Numbered from the stretch's first letter, positions 28,561-38,307 are shown. The stretch is 64,000 bases of DNA from an uncultured Prevotella sp. (GCA_900548745.1 URLQ01000001.1:1-64000); one strand, 5' to 3'. Made by a program: numbers and translations. Notes: a model not told the origin generated them from the sequence alone.

Positions 28561-28655
28561 CAAATAGATGGATAAAAAATCAAACATAACGTTAATAATA
28601 ATTAAGACTGCAAGGTTTACATATCCAAAAAACCACATATATGGATAGAAATAGT

Positions 28656-28663
28656 TAACTTTG
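28656..28663 (+). promoter_or_regulatory. -7 promoter element for rplU-rpmA
   Basis: TAACTTTG, giving a leader of about 80 bases before rplU. The leader contains CATAAC acgaa GTTATG (28699-28715), a small hairpin, followed by GCGCCTTGCGGAGC; such a short structured leader may serve autoregulation by L21. Confidence 0.55.
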
Positions 28664-28749
28664 CAGCCGATTTTAGTCCGTATAGGCTCAAATAAGTCAT
28701 AACACGAAGTTATGCGCCTTGCGGAGCAAACCCGTTTTAAGTAATAAAA

Positions 28750-29067
28750 ATGTACGCAATCGTAGAGATTAACGGTCAGCAGTTCAAGGTTGAGGAGGGC
28801 AAGAAGTTGTTCGTTCACCACATCCAGAACTCTGAAGAGGGTCAGACAGTAGAGTTTGACAAGGTACTTCTCGTAGACAACGAGGGTGCAGTAAAGGTAG
28901 GCGCTCCTACAGTAGAGGGCGCAAAGGTAGTATGCGAAGTTGTTAACCCACTCGTAAAGGGTGACAAGGTTATCGTCTTCAAGATGAAGCGCAGAAAGGA
29001 TGAGCGTAAACGCAACGGTCATCGTACTCACTTCACACAAATCGCAGTTAAACAAGTAATCGCTTAA
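28750..29067 (+). CDS. rplU: 50S ribosomal protein bL21
   Basis: 105 residues, full length. [40 protein letters not shown] and the C-terminal [24 protein letters not shown] are the L21 pattern. Binds 23S rRNA and is followed after 20 bases by rpmA, the usual pair. Confidence 0.98.
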   Translation: MYAIVEINGQQFKVEEGKKLFVHHIQNSEEGQTVEFDKVLLVDNEGAVKVGAPTVEGAKVVCEVVNPLVKGDKVIVFKMKRRKDERKRNGHRTHFTQIAVKQVIA

Positions 29068-29087
29068 AAAAAGGAGGACTAGTAGAA

Positions 29088-29351
29088 ATGGCACATAAAA
29101 AAGGTGTAGGTAGTTCTAAGAACGGCCGTGAGTCAGCTTCACAGAGATTAGGCGTTAAGATTTGGGGTGGTCAGAAGGTTATCGCTGGTAACATCATCGT
29201 TCGTCAGCGTGGCACAAAGCACAACCCAGGTTTGAATGTAGGTATCGGTAAGGATGATACTCTTTACGCTCTTACAGACGGAATCGTAAACTTCCGCAAG
29301 GGTCGCAAAGACAGAAGCATCGTATCTGTACTCCCTGAGGCAGAAGCTTAA
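29088..29351 (+). CDS. rpmA: 50S ribosomal protein bL27
   Basis: 87 residues. [40 protein letters not shown] and the [13 protein letters not shown] end are diagnostic. There is no N-terminal pre-sequence needing cleavage, unlike in Firmicutes. A good AAGGAGG-like ribosome-binding stretch precedes it (AAAAAAGGAGGACTAG). Terminator follows. Confidence 0.98.
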   Translation: MAHKKGVGSSKNGRESASQRLGVKIWGGQKVIAGNIIVRQRGTKHNPGLNVGIGKDDTLYALTDGIVNFRKGRKDRSIVSVLPEAEA

Positions 29352-29384
29352 CAAATAAAAAACAACTTATTCCAAACAAACATA

Positions 29385-29413
29385 AGAGTCTCAATGCGAG
29401 GCTCTTTTTTTTA
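29385..29413 (+). terminator. terminator of rplU-rpmA
   Basis: AGAGTCTC (29385-29392) and GAGGCTCT (29398-29405) pair with one G-T, followed by eight T residues. Confidence 0.75.
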
Positions 29414-29500
29414 TGCAATGAAAAAAGGACAAAACCTCACGAGGAAGCATTGTCCTTATCCTGGGCTTTCTGACCCGATATCTTTTCCGGCAGACAAGCA

Positions 29501-30367
29501 TCAGTCTGACAGACGCACGATTCTTATGCCGGTCATCGTCTTGCGCTTCTGAAGATAGGTATAAAGAAGCATCGGTTCTTCAACGACCTTATGGTGTACC
29601 GACGAAGCGTTGATTAGATGAAGCCCGTCTTTATGCCACACGGCAAAACCGAGATGCTGAGTGTCAAGACCGCTCTTGTTCGTTATGATAGCTATGATGT
29701 CGCCATTGTGTATCGTCTGACGAAGCAGCTTGGTGTTCCTGACCGCCGTCTTTGGGATATATCTGTACTTACGTCCGCACAGGTTTTTCTCCATCTTCGC
29801 AATCTTCTCCCTGTCTGCGGCGTTGCCTTTCAGCATAGGATATTTGTCGCTATGCGCCGACATATAGTTTACGAAGATGTTCTGAACCTTGGTGAAAGGA
29901 GGGTTCGGGCTCTGTATCTCCCGGCAAATGCCAGCCTTTGCGTTATCGTCTATCCATTCTGTATAATAGTGCAGACGTGCAGGATAGCTAAGGGCATCTC
30001 CCTTCCGATAGCGTATCAGCTTGAGGTTGTCGCAGAAAGCACGGAACGTATATTGCTTGTTCTTCACACACAAGGTGAGTGCCACCACGTTCTCCACGTA
30101 TGTCGTGCAGTCGAGTTGTCTAAGATTAACCACGAGTTGCTCCTTCTTGTTCACCTCCAGAGTGCTTGCCACGTATGGTATGCCATAGAACTGGCGTGTG
30201 AAAAACATCACGCAGTCCTGCTGTCTGGTAAGTTTCCTGGCACGTGCCTCATTGAGAAGCTTCACCACTTTCAGGCTGTCGCTCTTCTGATACTGCACGG
30301 CTCCCACGACGCATGCCATGGAAAGGAATGCCAAGAGTATCAACTTACGTTTTATTTCTATTTTCAT
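29501..30367 (-). CDS. DUF1460 amidase-like protein
   Basis: 288 residues with a signal segment (KRKLILLAFLSMACVVGA). DUF1460 has an NlpC/P60-like papain fold: the probable catalytic Cys87 is in RQLDCTTYVENVVAL and the His in DTQHLGFAVWHKDGLHLINAS. Family members are annotated as N-acetylmuramoyl-L-alanine amidase-like, so a role in peptidoglycan turnover is plausible; the substrate is inferred. Twelve bases separate it from the DUF4421 gene, in a three-gene operon with the Gfo/Idh oxidoreductase. Confidence 0.82.
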   Translation of the reverse strand: MKIEIKRKLILLAFLSMACVVGAVQYQKSDSLKVVKLLNEARARKLTRQQDCVMFFTRQFYGIPYVASTLEVNKKEQLVVNLRQLDCTTYVENVVALTLCVKNKQYTFRAFCDNLKLIRYRKGDALSYPARLHYYTEWIDDNAKAGICREIQSPNPPFTKVQNIFVNYMSAHSDKYPMLKGNAADREKIAKMEKNLCGRKYRYIPKTAVRNTKLLRQTIHNGDIIAIITNKSGLDTQHLGFAVWHKDGLHLINASSVHHKVVEEPMLLYTYLQKRKTMTGIRIVRLSD

Positions 30368-30378
30368 ATTCTTTCCTT

Positions 30379-31551
30379 TTATTGTTTTACATTCTTCTTA
30401 TATTTGCGTTTCAGTCCGAGATTCATGCCCACATACACATTAAGGGAGGCAAAATAGTTGTTGGTAGAAAACTTGCTCTTCCTGTAGTTATAGGCGTGAA
30501 GCACCGTGCTTGCTCCGGCAAAATACTTGTCGTTGTTCCACACAAAGCCAAAGCGGCCGATACCGTCGAGGTTGAAATTATTGAAGCTGAAGTCTTTCAG
30601 CGAGAATCCGTTGTGTTTGGTATCATCACTCTTCGACTTCTTGTATGCCATTGCCACGGACAGCGAAGCGGAGAAGAGACAGTTGCGCGCCATAACCCAA
30701 TTATAGGCATAGCCGCCGGAAACGGAATACGCCTCGTATTTTACATTCTTGAAACAAAGGTCTTCGTCTATCTCCACTCCGTCTGCCCCACTTCCTCCGG
30801 AGGTGCCTCCAAGACTGTTGTTCACTACAGTTTTCAAGGCTTCGTAGTCGAGCGAGAGCGAGTGGGCGGTATATCCGATGCCAAGCAATGGCGAGCCGCA
30901 GCTCCTCTTCTGGCGGTTGGTCTGACTGAAAGCCGCCGGATAGGAGAACTTATTGTGATTGAAGATATAGTAGATGTCGAAGCCTTTGATGCTTACGTTA
31001 AGTCCGCCGAACGGCACATCCCTCAGGATGTATTTGTCCACAGCGTCCTTTATCGTGGCTTTCGTTATCCTAAAGTCGTCGCCCGACTTGCGGTAATAGA
31101 GGTCGATGCCGAGCATGGAACTGTAAAAGCTAAGGTCAAACTCCGTTTTCCTGTTGCTTTTTTCAAGATGCTTCACATCGAAAGAATATCCTAAAAAGAG
31201 CCATCGCCATGCGGCATACGGCCCAACCTTTGCGCTCCAGTCGGGAGCGAAGGAGAAGCGCTGCCCCGACTTGCTCTCTATGGTATACTCTTCAAACGTG
31301 TTTGTATTCTGCAGCATCACGGTATAGTCATAGTGTTGAGGCTCTATATAGTTGGTATCCAACTCGTTGAACCCACGGAACACCTTCGTGAAAGCATGAC
31401 CGATGGCATGAAACAGGTCCCGCTTCTTCTTCCCCTCAACCGGCTTTACCGCCATGCTGTCTGCTTTCACGCACAGGGAGTCCTGTCCATGAGCTGACAC
31501 ATGGATAGAGAAGAACAATGCCAACAGTAAAAACAAACCATGTTTTGTCAT
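30379..31551 (-). CDS. DUF4421 outer-membrane-like protein
   Basis: 390 residues with a signal peptide (GLFLLLALFFSIHVSAHGQ). A short basic region is followed by DTNYIEPQHYDYTVMLQNTN, the DUF4421 signature, and then repeated strands with aromatic alternation (AAWRWLFLGYSFD, FDLSFYSSMLGIDLYYRKSG, LNVYVGMNLGLKRKYKKN). It is probably an outer-membrane barrel of unknown function. Middle gene of the minus-strand operon. Confidence 0.78.
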   Translation of the reverse strand: MTKHGLFLLLALFFSIHVSAHGQDSLCVKADSMAVKPVEGKKKRDLFHAIGHAFTKVFRGFNELDTNYIEPQHYDYTVMLQNTNTFEEYTIESKSGQRFSFAPDWSAKVGPYAAWRWLFLGYSFDVKHLEKSNRKTEFDLSFYSSMLGIDLYYRKSGDDFRITKATIKDAVDKYILRDVPFGGLNVSIKGFDIYYIFNHNKFSYPAAFSQTNRQKRSCGSPLLGIGYTAHSLSLDYEALKTVVNNSLGGTSGGSGADGVEIDEDLCFKNVKYEAYSVSGGYAYNWVMARNCLFSASLSVAMAYKKSKSDDTKHNGFSLKDFSFNNFNLDGIGRFGFVWNNDKYFAGASTVLHAYNYRKSKFSTNNYFASLNVYVGMNLGLKRKYKKNVKQ

Positions 31552-31586
31552 GTCATGCCGAATTATGATTTACCCGTCTTACAGTA

Positions 31587-32576
31587 TTAGAATTTACCGA
31601 GTATTCTGTCCATCACCCAGTTTACGGGCGTTGCCGACATACTCGTACACGTACACTTTCCTTTTCCCAGCAAATCGTCAACAACCGCCTGTATGATAGG
31701 ACGCTGCACATAGGGAGGATTTGCCACCACGATATTCGCCTTGCCACGGCTCGTGACGAGGAGTATCGGTTCATAGTTGAACACCGAGAAGCTGATGCTG
31801 CCCTTGTTGCCTACAATCTCTATGCGGTCTTCATTTGCCGACTCATGACCTACGAAGCACCATGAGCCGCTGCCCGGAAGCCCGTTCTCGAACCTGAAGC
31901 ATGCGCTGATGCTGTCTTCCGACTCGTACAGTCCGCCACGGTTGGCGCTGATGCCGTTGGCTTCAACAATTACTCCGAACAAGTCCTGCAACAGATCAAG
32001 CTGGTGCGGAGCCATATCATAGAAATAGCCACCACCGGCAATCTCCGGAACCAGTCGCCACGGACGCTTGTCGCCCTTCTCTGCATCGAACTCGCGTGCA
32101 GGACTGGAATATCTGATCTGCACATTCACTATCTCACCTATCTCGCCACTCTCTATGATGCTTCTTACCTTATTGAAATAAGGGAGATACCTGCGATAGT
32201 AAGCCACGAAGCAGGGTATGCCCGTCTGCTCGCTCACTCGGTTCACCCTGGCACAGTCGTCATAGCTCGCCGCCAAAGGCTTCTCCACATATACCGCCTT
32301 GCCGGAATGCATCGCCATGATGGCGTATGTGGCATGGCTCGACGGAGGAGTGGCTATATAGACGGTGTTAACTTCCGGGTCGTCAATAAGTTCCATGGCA
32401 TCGGTATACCATCGCTTTATGCCGTGGCGCTCGGCATAGGAGCGCGCCTTCTCCGCACTACGGCTCATCACGGCAACAACTTCCGAACCCTCAATCTCGC
32501 TGAAAGCCGGTCCGGACTTCTTTTCCACAACCTCTCCGCAGCCTATAAAACCCCATTTTATCGTATCCATATTCAT
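31587..32576 (-). CDS. Gfo/Idh/MocA-family NAD(P)-dependent oxidoreductase
   Basis: 329 residues. The N-terminal Rossmann domain starts IKWGFIGCGEVVEKKSGPAF, with VYIATPPSSHATYA and the catalytic-site motif VYVEKPLAASYDDC (Lys near residue 95). A C-terminal domain contains the GGGYFYDMAPHQLDLL segment with the active-site His. Typical substrates are sugars or inositols, but the specificity cannot be read here. A promoter element lies about 70 bases upstream; two downstream envelope genes follow closely. Confidence 0.88.
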   Translation of the reverse strand: MNMDTIKWGFIGCGEVVEKKSGPAFSEIEGSEVVAVMSRSAEKARSYAERHGIKRWYTDAMELIDDPEVNTVYIATPPSSHATYAIMAMHSGKAVYVEKPLAASYDDCARVNRVSEQTGIPCFVAYYRRYLPYFNKVRSIIESGEIGEIVNVQIRYSSPAREFDAEKGDKRPWRLVPEIAGGGYFYDMAPHQLDLLQDLFGVIVEANGISANRGGLYESEDSISACFRFENGLPGSGSWCFVGHESANEDRIEIVGNKGSISFSVFNYEPILLVTSRGKANIVVANPPYVQRPIIQAVVDDLLGKGKCTCTSMSATPVNWVMDRILGKF

Positions 32577-32643
32577 CGTTTTATTTATCCCGACATGCCT
32601 GTCATCTTAATGCTAAACAGGGCACATCTTTATATAAGTAATG

Positions 32644-32651
32644 CAAAGTTA
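32644..32651 (-). promoter_or_regulatory. -7 promoter element for the oxidoreductase operon
   Basis: Minus strand TAACTTTG. It is divergent from the plus-strand element at 32697, about 45 bases away. Confidence 0.55.
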
Positions 32652-32696
32652 GCATTTTTTATCGAGTTTAAAATAAGCGAATACCACTATTATTAT

Positions 32697-32704
32697 TACC
32701 TTTG
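32697..32704 (+). promoter_or_regulatory. -7 promoter element for the membrane protein-hisB unit
   Basis: TACCTTTG, 19 bases before the first ATG (32724). Confidence 0.6.
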
Positions 32705-32723
32705 CAAATATTAATACAATAAT

Positions 32724-33629
32724 ATGATGGAAAAAGAAGAAACAGAAAACGTTTTGAAGAGAAGGAGCTACCGCTCGTGTATATCCTCTGCATACCACGA
32801 TGTAAAGGACAATCTATGGACTATCACCAAGAAGAACTGGAGGATTTTCCTGTTTATCGCCGTGCTGCAGGCTGCCATAAGCACATGGAACGCCTCTCTC
32901 TCGCTCGGCATCAACTATGAGGGCTTCGACATGAAACCCATCCCGCTGACCGTATGCGGCCTGCTGGCAGTCACTTCCGACTTGCTCCTCATGGCGGCGG
33001 CATTCAGAATAGTAAACGGAAGAGCATTGGCGTGGAACATAAGACGGGCGTTCTCCACGCTGCCTGCCACAATCCTCTTCACGCTTGCATGCGGCATCGT
33101 GCTCCTTATAGCATTCGTGGCATACGCCATGAGCAGCAAGACACCGGAAAACATCCCCGTCTGGCACCTGGCTATCATCGCCCTGGCATGGCTGCCGCTA
33201 TACCTTATATTAAGCGTACCTGTGACTTTCGTCTACACAAGATACATGATTGAGCCGGAAACGAAGCTGCGCAAGATTTTCATCCATGCCTACGGCAATG
33301 CCTTCCGCAGCTGGGGATTCATCGTCGTCACGGGCTTTCTCGCCCTCCTGTGCTATATATTGACAAACATGGTGCTGTGTCTGCCCGACCATGTGTTGAC
33401 CATCGTATACAACCGGGCGGCATACGGAACCACGGCTTACGGTGATCCAATGGGGCTGCCGGGATATTTCGGCGTACTGAAATTCTTCACTTCGCTCCTT
33501 AACCACGGCATCGGAATATACCTTAGCGTGTTCACCACCTATGTGTTCTACTACATCTACCAGACGGTAAGCATAAAGACAAGCGACAGAAAAGCAAGGC
33601 GCAACAGGAAAGAAGACTGCAGACAATAA
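32724..33629 (+). CDS. multi-pass inner-membrane protein, unknown function
   Basis: 301 residues. A basic N-terminus of about 40 residues is followed by about six hydrophobic segments (about 43-60, 75-95, 110-135, 145-170, 190-215 and 255-280) and a strongly basic tail ([12 protein letters not shown]). I do not recognise a family with confidence. Two adjacent ATGs are possible (32724 and 32727). It is 28 bases upstream of hisB, which probably shares its promoter, but there is no evidence of a role in histidine metabolism. Confidence 0.75.
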   Translation: MMEKEETENVLKRRSYRSCISSAYHDVKDNLWTITKKNWRIFLFIAVLQAAISTWNASLSLGINYEGFDMKPIPLTVCGLLAVTSDLLLMAAAFRIVNGRALAWNIRRAFSTLPATILFTLACGIVLLIAFVAYAMSSKTPENIPVWHLAIIALAWLPLYLILSVPVTFVYTRYMIEPETKLRKIFIHAYGNAFRSWGFIVVTGFLALLCYILTNMVLCLPDHVLTIVYNRAAYGTTAYGDPMGLPGYFGVLKFFTSLLNHGIGIYLSVFTTYVFYYIYQTVSIKTSDRKARRNRKEDCRQ

Positions 33630-33657
33630 ACATATTCACACAAATACAAATACGATT

Positions 33658-34728
33658 ATGACACAGAGATACCTGTTTATCGACCGCGACGGCACGCTCA
33701 TCGAAGAGCCTGCCGACGAGCAAGTGGACTCGTTCAGCAAACTGAAGTTCAAGAAGGATGTGTTCAAGAGCCTCTCTTTCATATACAAACACCTGGACTT
33801 CAAATTCGTAATGGTGACCAACCAGGACGGACTGGGCACGGCATCCTTTCCCGAAGAAACATTCTGGCCCGTGCAGAACTTCGTCGTCGACACACTGAAA
33901 GGCGAAGGGATAGAGTTCCACGACATTCTTATCGACAGACATTTCCCCGAAGACAACAGTCCATACCGCAAGCCCGGCACGGAGATGCTCAGAGGATATA
34001 TCGACGACAAAGACTGCCTGATGGCTGAAAGCTACGTCATCGGCGACAGGGAAACGGACCGCCAGCTGGCGCAGAACCTCGGATGCAAGGCGCTCATCAT
34101 AGGGGACGACCTCGGATGGGAGCAGATAACGGAACGGCTCTTTGCCGGAGAACGCACGGCAACCGTGGAGAGAAACACCAAAGAGACGCAAATCCGCGTA
34201 TCGATGAACCTCGACGGCAAGGGCAAGACCTGCATCTCTACCGGCATCGGATTCTTTGACCACATGCTGGAACAAATAGGAAAACACGGGGGGATAGACC
34301 TGACGGTGAAGACCACCGGCGACCTCTACGTTGACGAACACCACACTATAGAGGACACGGGTATTGCCATCGGCGAATGTATAAGGAAAGCTCTCGGAGA
34401 CAAACGTGGAATAGAACGCTACGGATATACGCTGCCCATGGACGACTGCCTCTGCCAGGTGGCTCTCGACTTCGGCGGACGGCCATGGACAGTATGGGAC
34501 GTCGAGTTCAAAAGGGAGAGAATCGGCGAGATGCCAACAGAGATGTTCTTCCATTTCTTCAAGAGTCTCAGCGACGCAGCCCTCATGAACCTGAACATAA
34601 AAGCGGAAGGCACCAACGAGCACCATAAGATAGAGGGCATCTTCAAAGCCTTCGCACGCTCCGTGAAAATGGCAGTTAAAAGAGACATATACAGATATGA
34701 GCTGCCCTCAACAAAGGGCAAGCTCTAA
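33658..34728 (+). CDS. hisB: bifunctional histidinol-phosphatase / imidazoleglycerol-phosphate dehydratase
   Basis: 356 residues with two enzymes of the histidine pathway. The N-terminal HAD phosphatase (1-165) has the DRDGT nucleophile motif (Asp9 and Asp11) and [12 protein letters not shown]. The C-terminal IGP dehydratase (from about 170) has [31 protein letters not shown], and the second metal motif [14 protein letters not shown]. The gene stands about 14 kb from hisGDC, behind an unrelated membrane protein gene. Confidence 0.96.
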   Translation: MTQRYLFIDRDGTLIEEPADEQVDSFSKLKFKKDVFKSLSFIYKHLDFKFVMVTNQDGLGTASFPEETFWPVQNFVVDTLKGEGIEFHDILIDRHFPEDNSPYRKPGTEMLRGYIDDKDCLMAESYVIGDRETDRQLAQNLGCKALIIGDDLGWEQITERLFAGERTATVERNTKETQIRVSMNLDGKGKTCISTGIGFFDHMLEQIGKHGGIDLTVKTTGDLYVDEHHTIEDTGIAIGECIRKALGDKRGIERYGYTLPMDDCLCQVALDFGGRPWTVWDVEFKRERIGEMPTEMFFHFFKSLSDAALMNLNIKAEGTNEHHKIEGIFKAFARSVKMAVKRDIYRYELPSTKGKL

Positions 34729-34756
34729 AACGGAAACATACAATCGAGTGCGGGGG

Positions 34757-35386
34757 TTATTCTTTCATATAGACCTTCGCACTTACTTTTCCCTTGGAAA
34801 TAAGGCCGCTACCTTTTGTTTCAGCCCATTTCCTCAGTTCCACCGTGGCTGACGAGCGTGCCATGCCAGTCAGCTCGGCATACTCCGCCACACGGATAAA
34901 CTTGTTGCCCGGCTCCGACAGATAAGCGAAAAGCATATTCCTACGCTCCTCCTTGGTATAAGGCGAACTGTTAACACGGCGCACGCCGCCCCTCGTAAGG
35001 CTGCAACGCCTGTTGACGCTGTCAACAAGCCGTGCGTCGCAACGGAAATTGACATCCGTAACCTCTATCGACGCAGAGTTCAAACTGCTCTCATTCTCGC
35101 CGATTCCATCCATCCTTACACCCGTCTTTGTACCCAACGCGGCACGGAAAGTGCCGATGCCGTCGAGCGTCACCGTATGTCCCTGCGCAAGAAACTCCGA
35201 CAGCTCTTCCGAAACTGCCGTCAGGGCATGCAGCAGACCTCCCTCCGTCAGTCCCTGGGCATGCGAACAGATATGCCTGATAAGCTCCTGCGTACTCACG
35301 TTTCCAGCATTCTCCATGCGATAATAGCACTTCTTCTCGCCCGTCCCATTCATGTCGGGCATCTCCTGCTTAATATATTTTGCCAT
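34757..35386 (-). CDS. HU-like DNA-binding protein with C-terminal helix-turn-helix-like domain
   Basis: 209 residues. The first 130 resemble the Bacteroidota HU-like domain (MAKYIKQEMPDMNG, GLLHALTAVSEELSEFLAQG, VTLDGIGTFRAALG). The C-terminal part (about 150-205: FIRVAEYAELTGMARSSATVELRKWAE) looks like a winged-helix or helix-turn-helix. This suggests a nucleoid-associated protein with an added sequence-reading domain. Its promoter region is shared with array D; the nearest element on the minus strand, TACCTTTA at about 35451, is one base off consensus. Confidence 0.75.
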   Translation of the reverse strand: MAKYIKQEMPDMNGTGEKKCYYRMENAGNVSTQELIRHICSHAQGLTEGGLLHALTAVSEELSEFLAQGHTVTLDGIGTFRAALGTKTGVRMDGIGENESSLNSASIEVTDVNFRCDARLVDSVNRRCSLTRGGVRRVNSSPYTKEERRNMLFAYLSEPGNKFIRVAEYAELTGMARSSATVELRKWAETKGSGLISKGKVSAKVYMKE

Positions 35387-35500
35387 GTCTGATTTATTTG
35401 TTTGATAATCAAAGTTTCAATAAAAAAGAAAATCTTTTCGACCGTAAAGGTACACAATTATATCATATAAACAAAGCAAACCATAGGATAAAATTAAAAT

Positions 35501-35590
35501 AAAGCCTGTATTTTAATAAACAAAAGCTTTATTCAATAAAATAAAGACTATATTTTATAAAACAAAGGCTGTATTTATGTTTTATAACGT
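35501..35590. repeat. degenerate tandem repeat of about 21 bp between HU-like gene and nrdD
   Basis: Units beginning AAAG occur at 35501, 35523, 35543 and 35564 (spacings 22, 20 and 21). They share AAAG-CT-TATTTTA-TAAAACA-type content with substitutions. The unit resembles the array at 7838 in its ATAAAGAC segment. The gap 35387-35974 also holds the nrdD promoter and leader; otherwise it is AT-rich with nothing else I can name. Confidence 0.6.
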
Positions 35591-35752
35591 TCATAATATA
35601 CTTAATATCACCCACTTTATAATTTATCGCTACAGATTGTACTTTTACTAATCGGCGTAAGTGATGCCGACGACGGATTTCAGCAAAAACAAGGCTAATT
35701 TTTTTTTGATATATTTTACGCAAAAGACTTTGTTTAATGCGTATTTTTTTCA

Positions 35753-35760
35753 TACCTTTG
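35753..35760 (+). promoter_or_regulatory. -7 promoter element for nrdD
   Basis: TACCTTTG. It implies a leader of about 207 bases before nrdD, long for this window, with several AAAAGTT copies (35853, 35870 and 35919). Confidence 0.55.
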
Positions 35761-35974
35761 CAGTCGAATAAATCAAACAAAACAGAAAACTTTCCTACTT
35801 CAAAAACCAAAGAAGTTATCTAAAAAGAAGAACTTTACGGGACTGAAAATACAAAAGTTTTCCAAAACAAAAAGTTAACTCGTTGAAAATCAACAGTCTG
35901 ACTTACCGCAATAACACCAAAAGTTGTCCCAAAAGATAATAAACGAACAATAATACATAATACAAGTATCAACC

Positions 35975-38083
35975 ATGGAAATTAAGAATTTCACCATTAC
36001 GAAGCGGGATGGCTCAAAAGACTGCTTCAGTTTGGATAAGATAATGAATGCCATAATAAAGGCTTTCAACTCGGTAGACGAACCTGCTGACCTGGGTTGC
36101 ATATCCAAAATAATTGCACACCTTGATATACATGAGAACATCACGGTGGAGGATATTCAGAACCAGGTGGAGGAAGCCCTGATGAGAGAGGGACACTACA
36201 AGGTGTCCAAGAGCTTCATGCTATATCGCCAGCGCCATACGGAAGACCGCGAGACGATGGAAAAGCTGAAGTTTCTGTCTGAATACTGCCAGGCATCGAA
36301 TGCAGCAACGGGTTCGAAATACGACGCCAACGCCAACGTGGAGCACAAGAACATTGCCACGCTCATCGGCGAACTGCCTAAGTCGGGCTTCATACGACTG
36401 AACAGAAGACTTCTCACAGACCGCATAAAGAAGATGTACGGCAAGGAGCTGTCTGACAAATACATCGACCTGCTGACACACCACTTTATATATAAGAACG
36501 ACGAAACAAGCCTCGCCAACTACTGCGCATCCATCACGATGTATCCCTGGCTTATCGGAGGCACTACGTCAATCGGAGGAAACTCTACTGCTCCGACCAA
36601 CCTGAAGTCGTTCTGCGGAGGATTCGTCAACATGGTATTCATGGTGTCAAGCATGCTCAGCGGTGCGTGTGCCACTCCGGAGTTCCTGATGTATCTGAAC
36701 TATTTCGTGGGACTTGAATACGGCAAGGACTATTGGAAGCATTCTGACAAGGTGGTTGACCTGTCGGTAAAACAGCGTACTATTGACAAGATTATCACCG
36801 ACTGCTTCGAGCAGATAGTATATTCCATCAACCAGCCTACGGGAGCAAGAAACTACCAGGCTGTGTTCTGGAACATAGCATACTATGACAAACCATACTT
36901 CGAAAGCCTGTTCGGAGAGTTCTACTTCCCCGACGGAAGCAAACCGGACTGGGACGGACTGAGCTGGCTGCAGAAGAGATTCATGAAATGGTTCAATAAG
37001 GAAAGGACCAAGACGGTGCTTACCTTCCCAGTAGAGACCATGGCTCTGCTATCAGACGGCAAGGATGTTATCGACGAGGAATGGGGAGACTTCACGGCGG
37101 AGATGTATTCCGAAGGACACTCCTTCTTTACTTACATGAGCGACAACGCTGACTCGCTGAGCTCTTGCTGCCGACTGAGAAACGAGATACAGGACAACGG
37201 CTTCAGCTATACACTGGGAGCAGGAGGCGTGTCTACAGGTTCCAAGAGCGTGCTGACCATCAATCTGAACAGATGTATACAGTATGCCGTTAACAATAAG
37301 CTGGACTACAAGGAGTATCTGGCAAAGATCGTGGACCTCGTACACAAGGTGCAGATGGCATACAACGAGAACCTGAAGGAATTCCAGAAGCACGGCATGC
37401 TGCCTCTCTTTGACGCTGGATACATCAACATGGGAAGACAGTATCTTACAATAGGCGTGAACGGACTGGTTGAGGCTGCGGAGTTCCTCGGACTGAAGAT
37501 TACTGACAACCCAGAATATCTCAAGTTCGTACAGGGCGTGCTCGGTATCGTGGAGGAATACAACAAGAAGTACAGAACAAAGGACGTGATGTTCAACTGC
37601 GAAATGATTCCGGCAGAGAACGTAGGTGTGAAACATGCAAAGTGGGACAGAGAGGACGGATACTTCGTGCCAAGAGACTGCTACAACAGCTACTTCTATG
37701 TGGTGGAGGACGACTCGCTGAATATCATCGACAAGTTCAAGATGCATGGCGCGCCATATATCGAACATCTGACCGGCGGTTCTGCTCTGCACATGAACCT
37801 CGACGAGCACTTGTCGAAGGCACAGTACAGACAGCTGCTGAGAGTGGCTGCAAAAGAGGGATGCAACTACTTTACATTCAACATTCCAAACACTATCTGT
37901 AACGACTGCGGACATATCGACAAGAGATTCCTCAAGGAATGTCCACACTGCCACAGCAAGAACGTTGACTATATGACCCGTATCATCGGATACCTGAAGA
38001 GGGTCAGCAACTTCTCTGCTCCACGACAGGCAGAGGCTCAGCGCCGCTATTATGCCGGTAAAGAGAAACTCGCAGAGGCTTAA
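35975..38083 (+). CDS. nrdD: anaerobic ribonucleoside-triphosphate reductase
   Basis: Class III RNR, a glycyl-radical enzyme making dNTPs under anoxia. 702 residues: an ATP-cone (residues 1-90, ITKRDGSKDCFSLDKIMNAI), a central catalytic barrel, a zinc site near the end (CNDC at 642-645, CPHC at 656-659), and the radical Gly672 in RIIGYLKRVSNFSAP. The activating enzyme nrdG follows after a structured spacer. The leader upstream suggests control of expression, but I see no clear NrdR box. Confidence 0.97.
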   Translation: MEIKNFTITKRDGSKDCFSLDKIMNAIIKAFNSVDEPADLGCISKIIAHLDIHENITVEDIQNQVEEALMREGHYKVSKSFMLYRQRHTEDRETMEKLKFLSEYCQASNAATGSKYDANANVEHKNIATLIGELPKSGFIRLNRRLLTDRIKKMYGKELSDKYIDLLTHHFIYKNDETSLANYCASITMYPWLIGGTTSIGGNSTAPTNLKSFCGGFVNMVFMVSSMLSGACATPEFLMYLNYFVGLEYGKDYWKHSDKVVDLSVKQRTIDKIITDCFEQIVYSINQPTGARNYQAVFWNIAYYDKPYFESLFGEFYFPDGSKPDWDGLSWLQKRFMKWFNKERTKTVLTFPVETMALLSDGKDVIDEEWGDFTAEMYSEGHSFFTYMSDNADSLSSCCRLRNEIQDNGFSYTLGAGGVSTGSKSVLTINLNRCIQYAVNNKLDYKEYLAKIVDLVHKVQMAYNENLKEFQKHGMLPLFDAGYINMGRQYLTIGVNGLVEAAEFLGLKITDNPEYLKFVQGVLGIVEEYNKKYRTKDVMFNCEMIPAENVGVKHAKWDREDGYFVPRDCYNSYFYVVEDDSLNIIDKFKMHGAPYIEHLTGGSALHMNLDEHLSKAQYRQLLRVAAKEGCNYFTFNIPNTICNDCGHIDKRFLKECPHCHSKNVDYMTRIIGYLKRVSNFSAPRQAEAQRRYYAGKEKLAEA

Positions 38084-38127
38084 AGCCATGCGATAAAGAA
38101 TGAAATTCAATTCAATCTAACTTCAAT

Positions 38128-38307
38128 AGAGTGGCCAGCCCTACCCTATCTGCTGATTGCCGGAGAATGAATCTACTTCTCTGAATATCTAAACGGATTC
38201 TGACAATCAGCAAAAAGGAAGGACTGGTCTGCTTTTTACTCTCTGACTATCCGTAGCCTTAACTTTCCAAGCCTTGTAGCTACAAGCGAAGGAATTGAGG
38301 AAAAGGC
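38128..38307. ncRNA. candidate structured RNA in the nrdD-nrdG spacer
   Basis: Two nested structures. The first closes with CCAG (38135-38138) / CTGG (38224-38227) and contains a perfect 9-bp stem, TGCTGATTG (38151-38159) / CAATCAGCA (38204-38212), then TTTTT at 38233. The second pairs GCCTT (38256-38260) with AAGGC (38303-38307) around the palindrome CTTGTAGCTACAAG (38273-38286). The 287-base spacer is far longer than needed and more GC-rich than most gaps here. It could be an nrdD terminator plus an nrdG leader; no known riboswitch class recognised. Confidence 0.4.

Noticed and set aside
37052..38110. A 352-codon minus-strand frame over nrdD
   Set aside because: Antisense shadow of nrdD with no start signals or recognisable motifs.
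38128..38307. Cobalamin or other known riboswitch upstream of nrdG
   Set aside because: The conserved cobalamin-box core is not present, and the position after nrdD does not fit.
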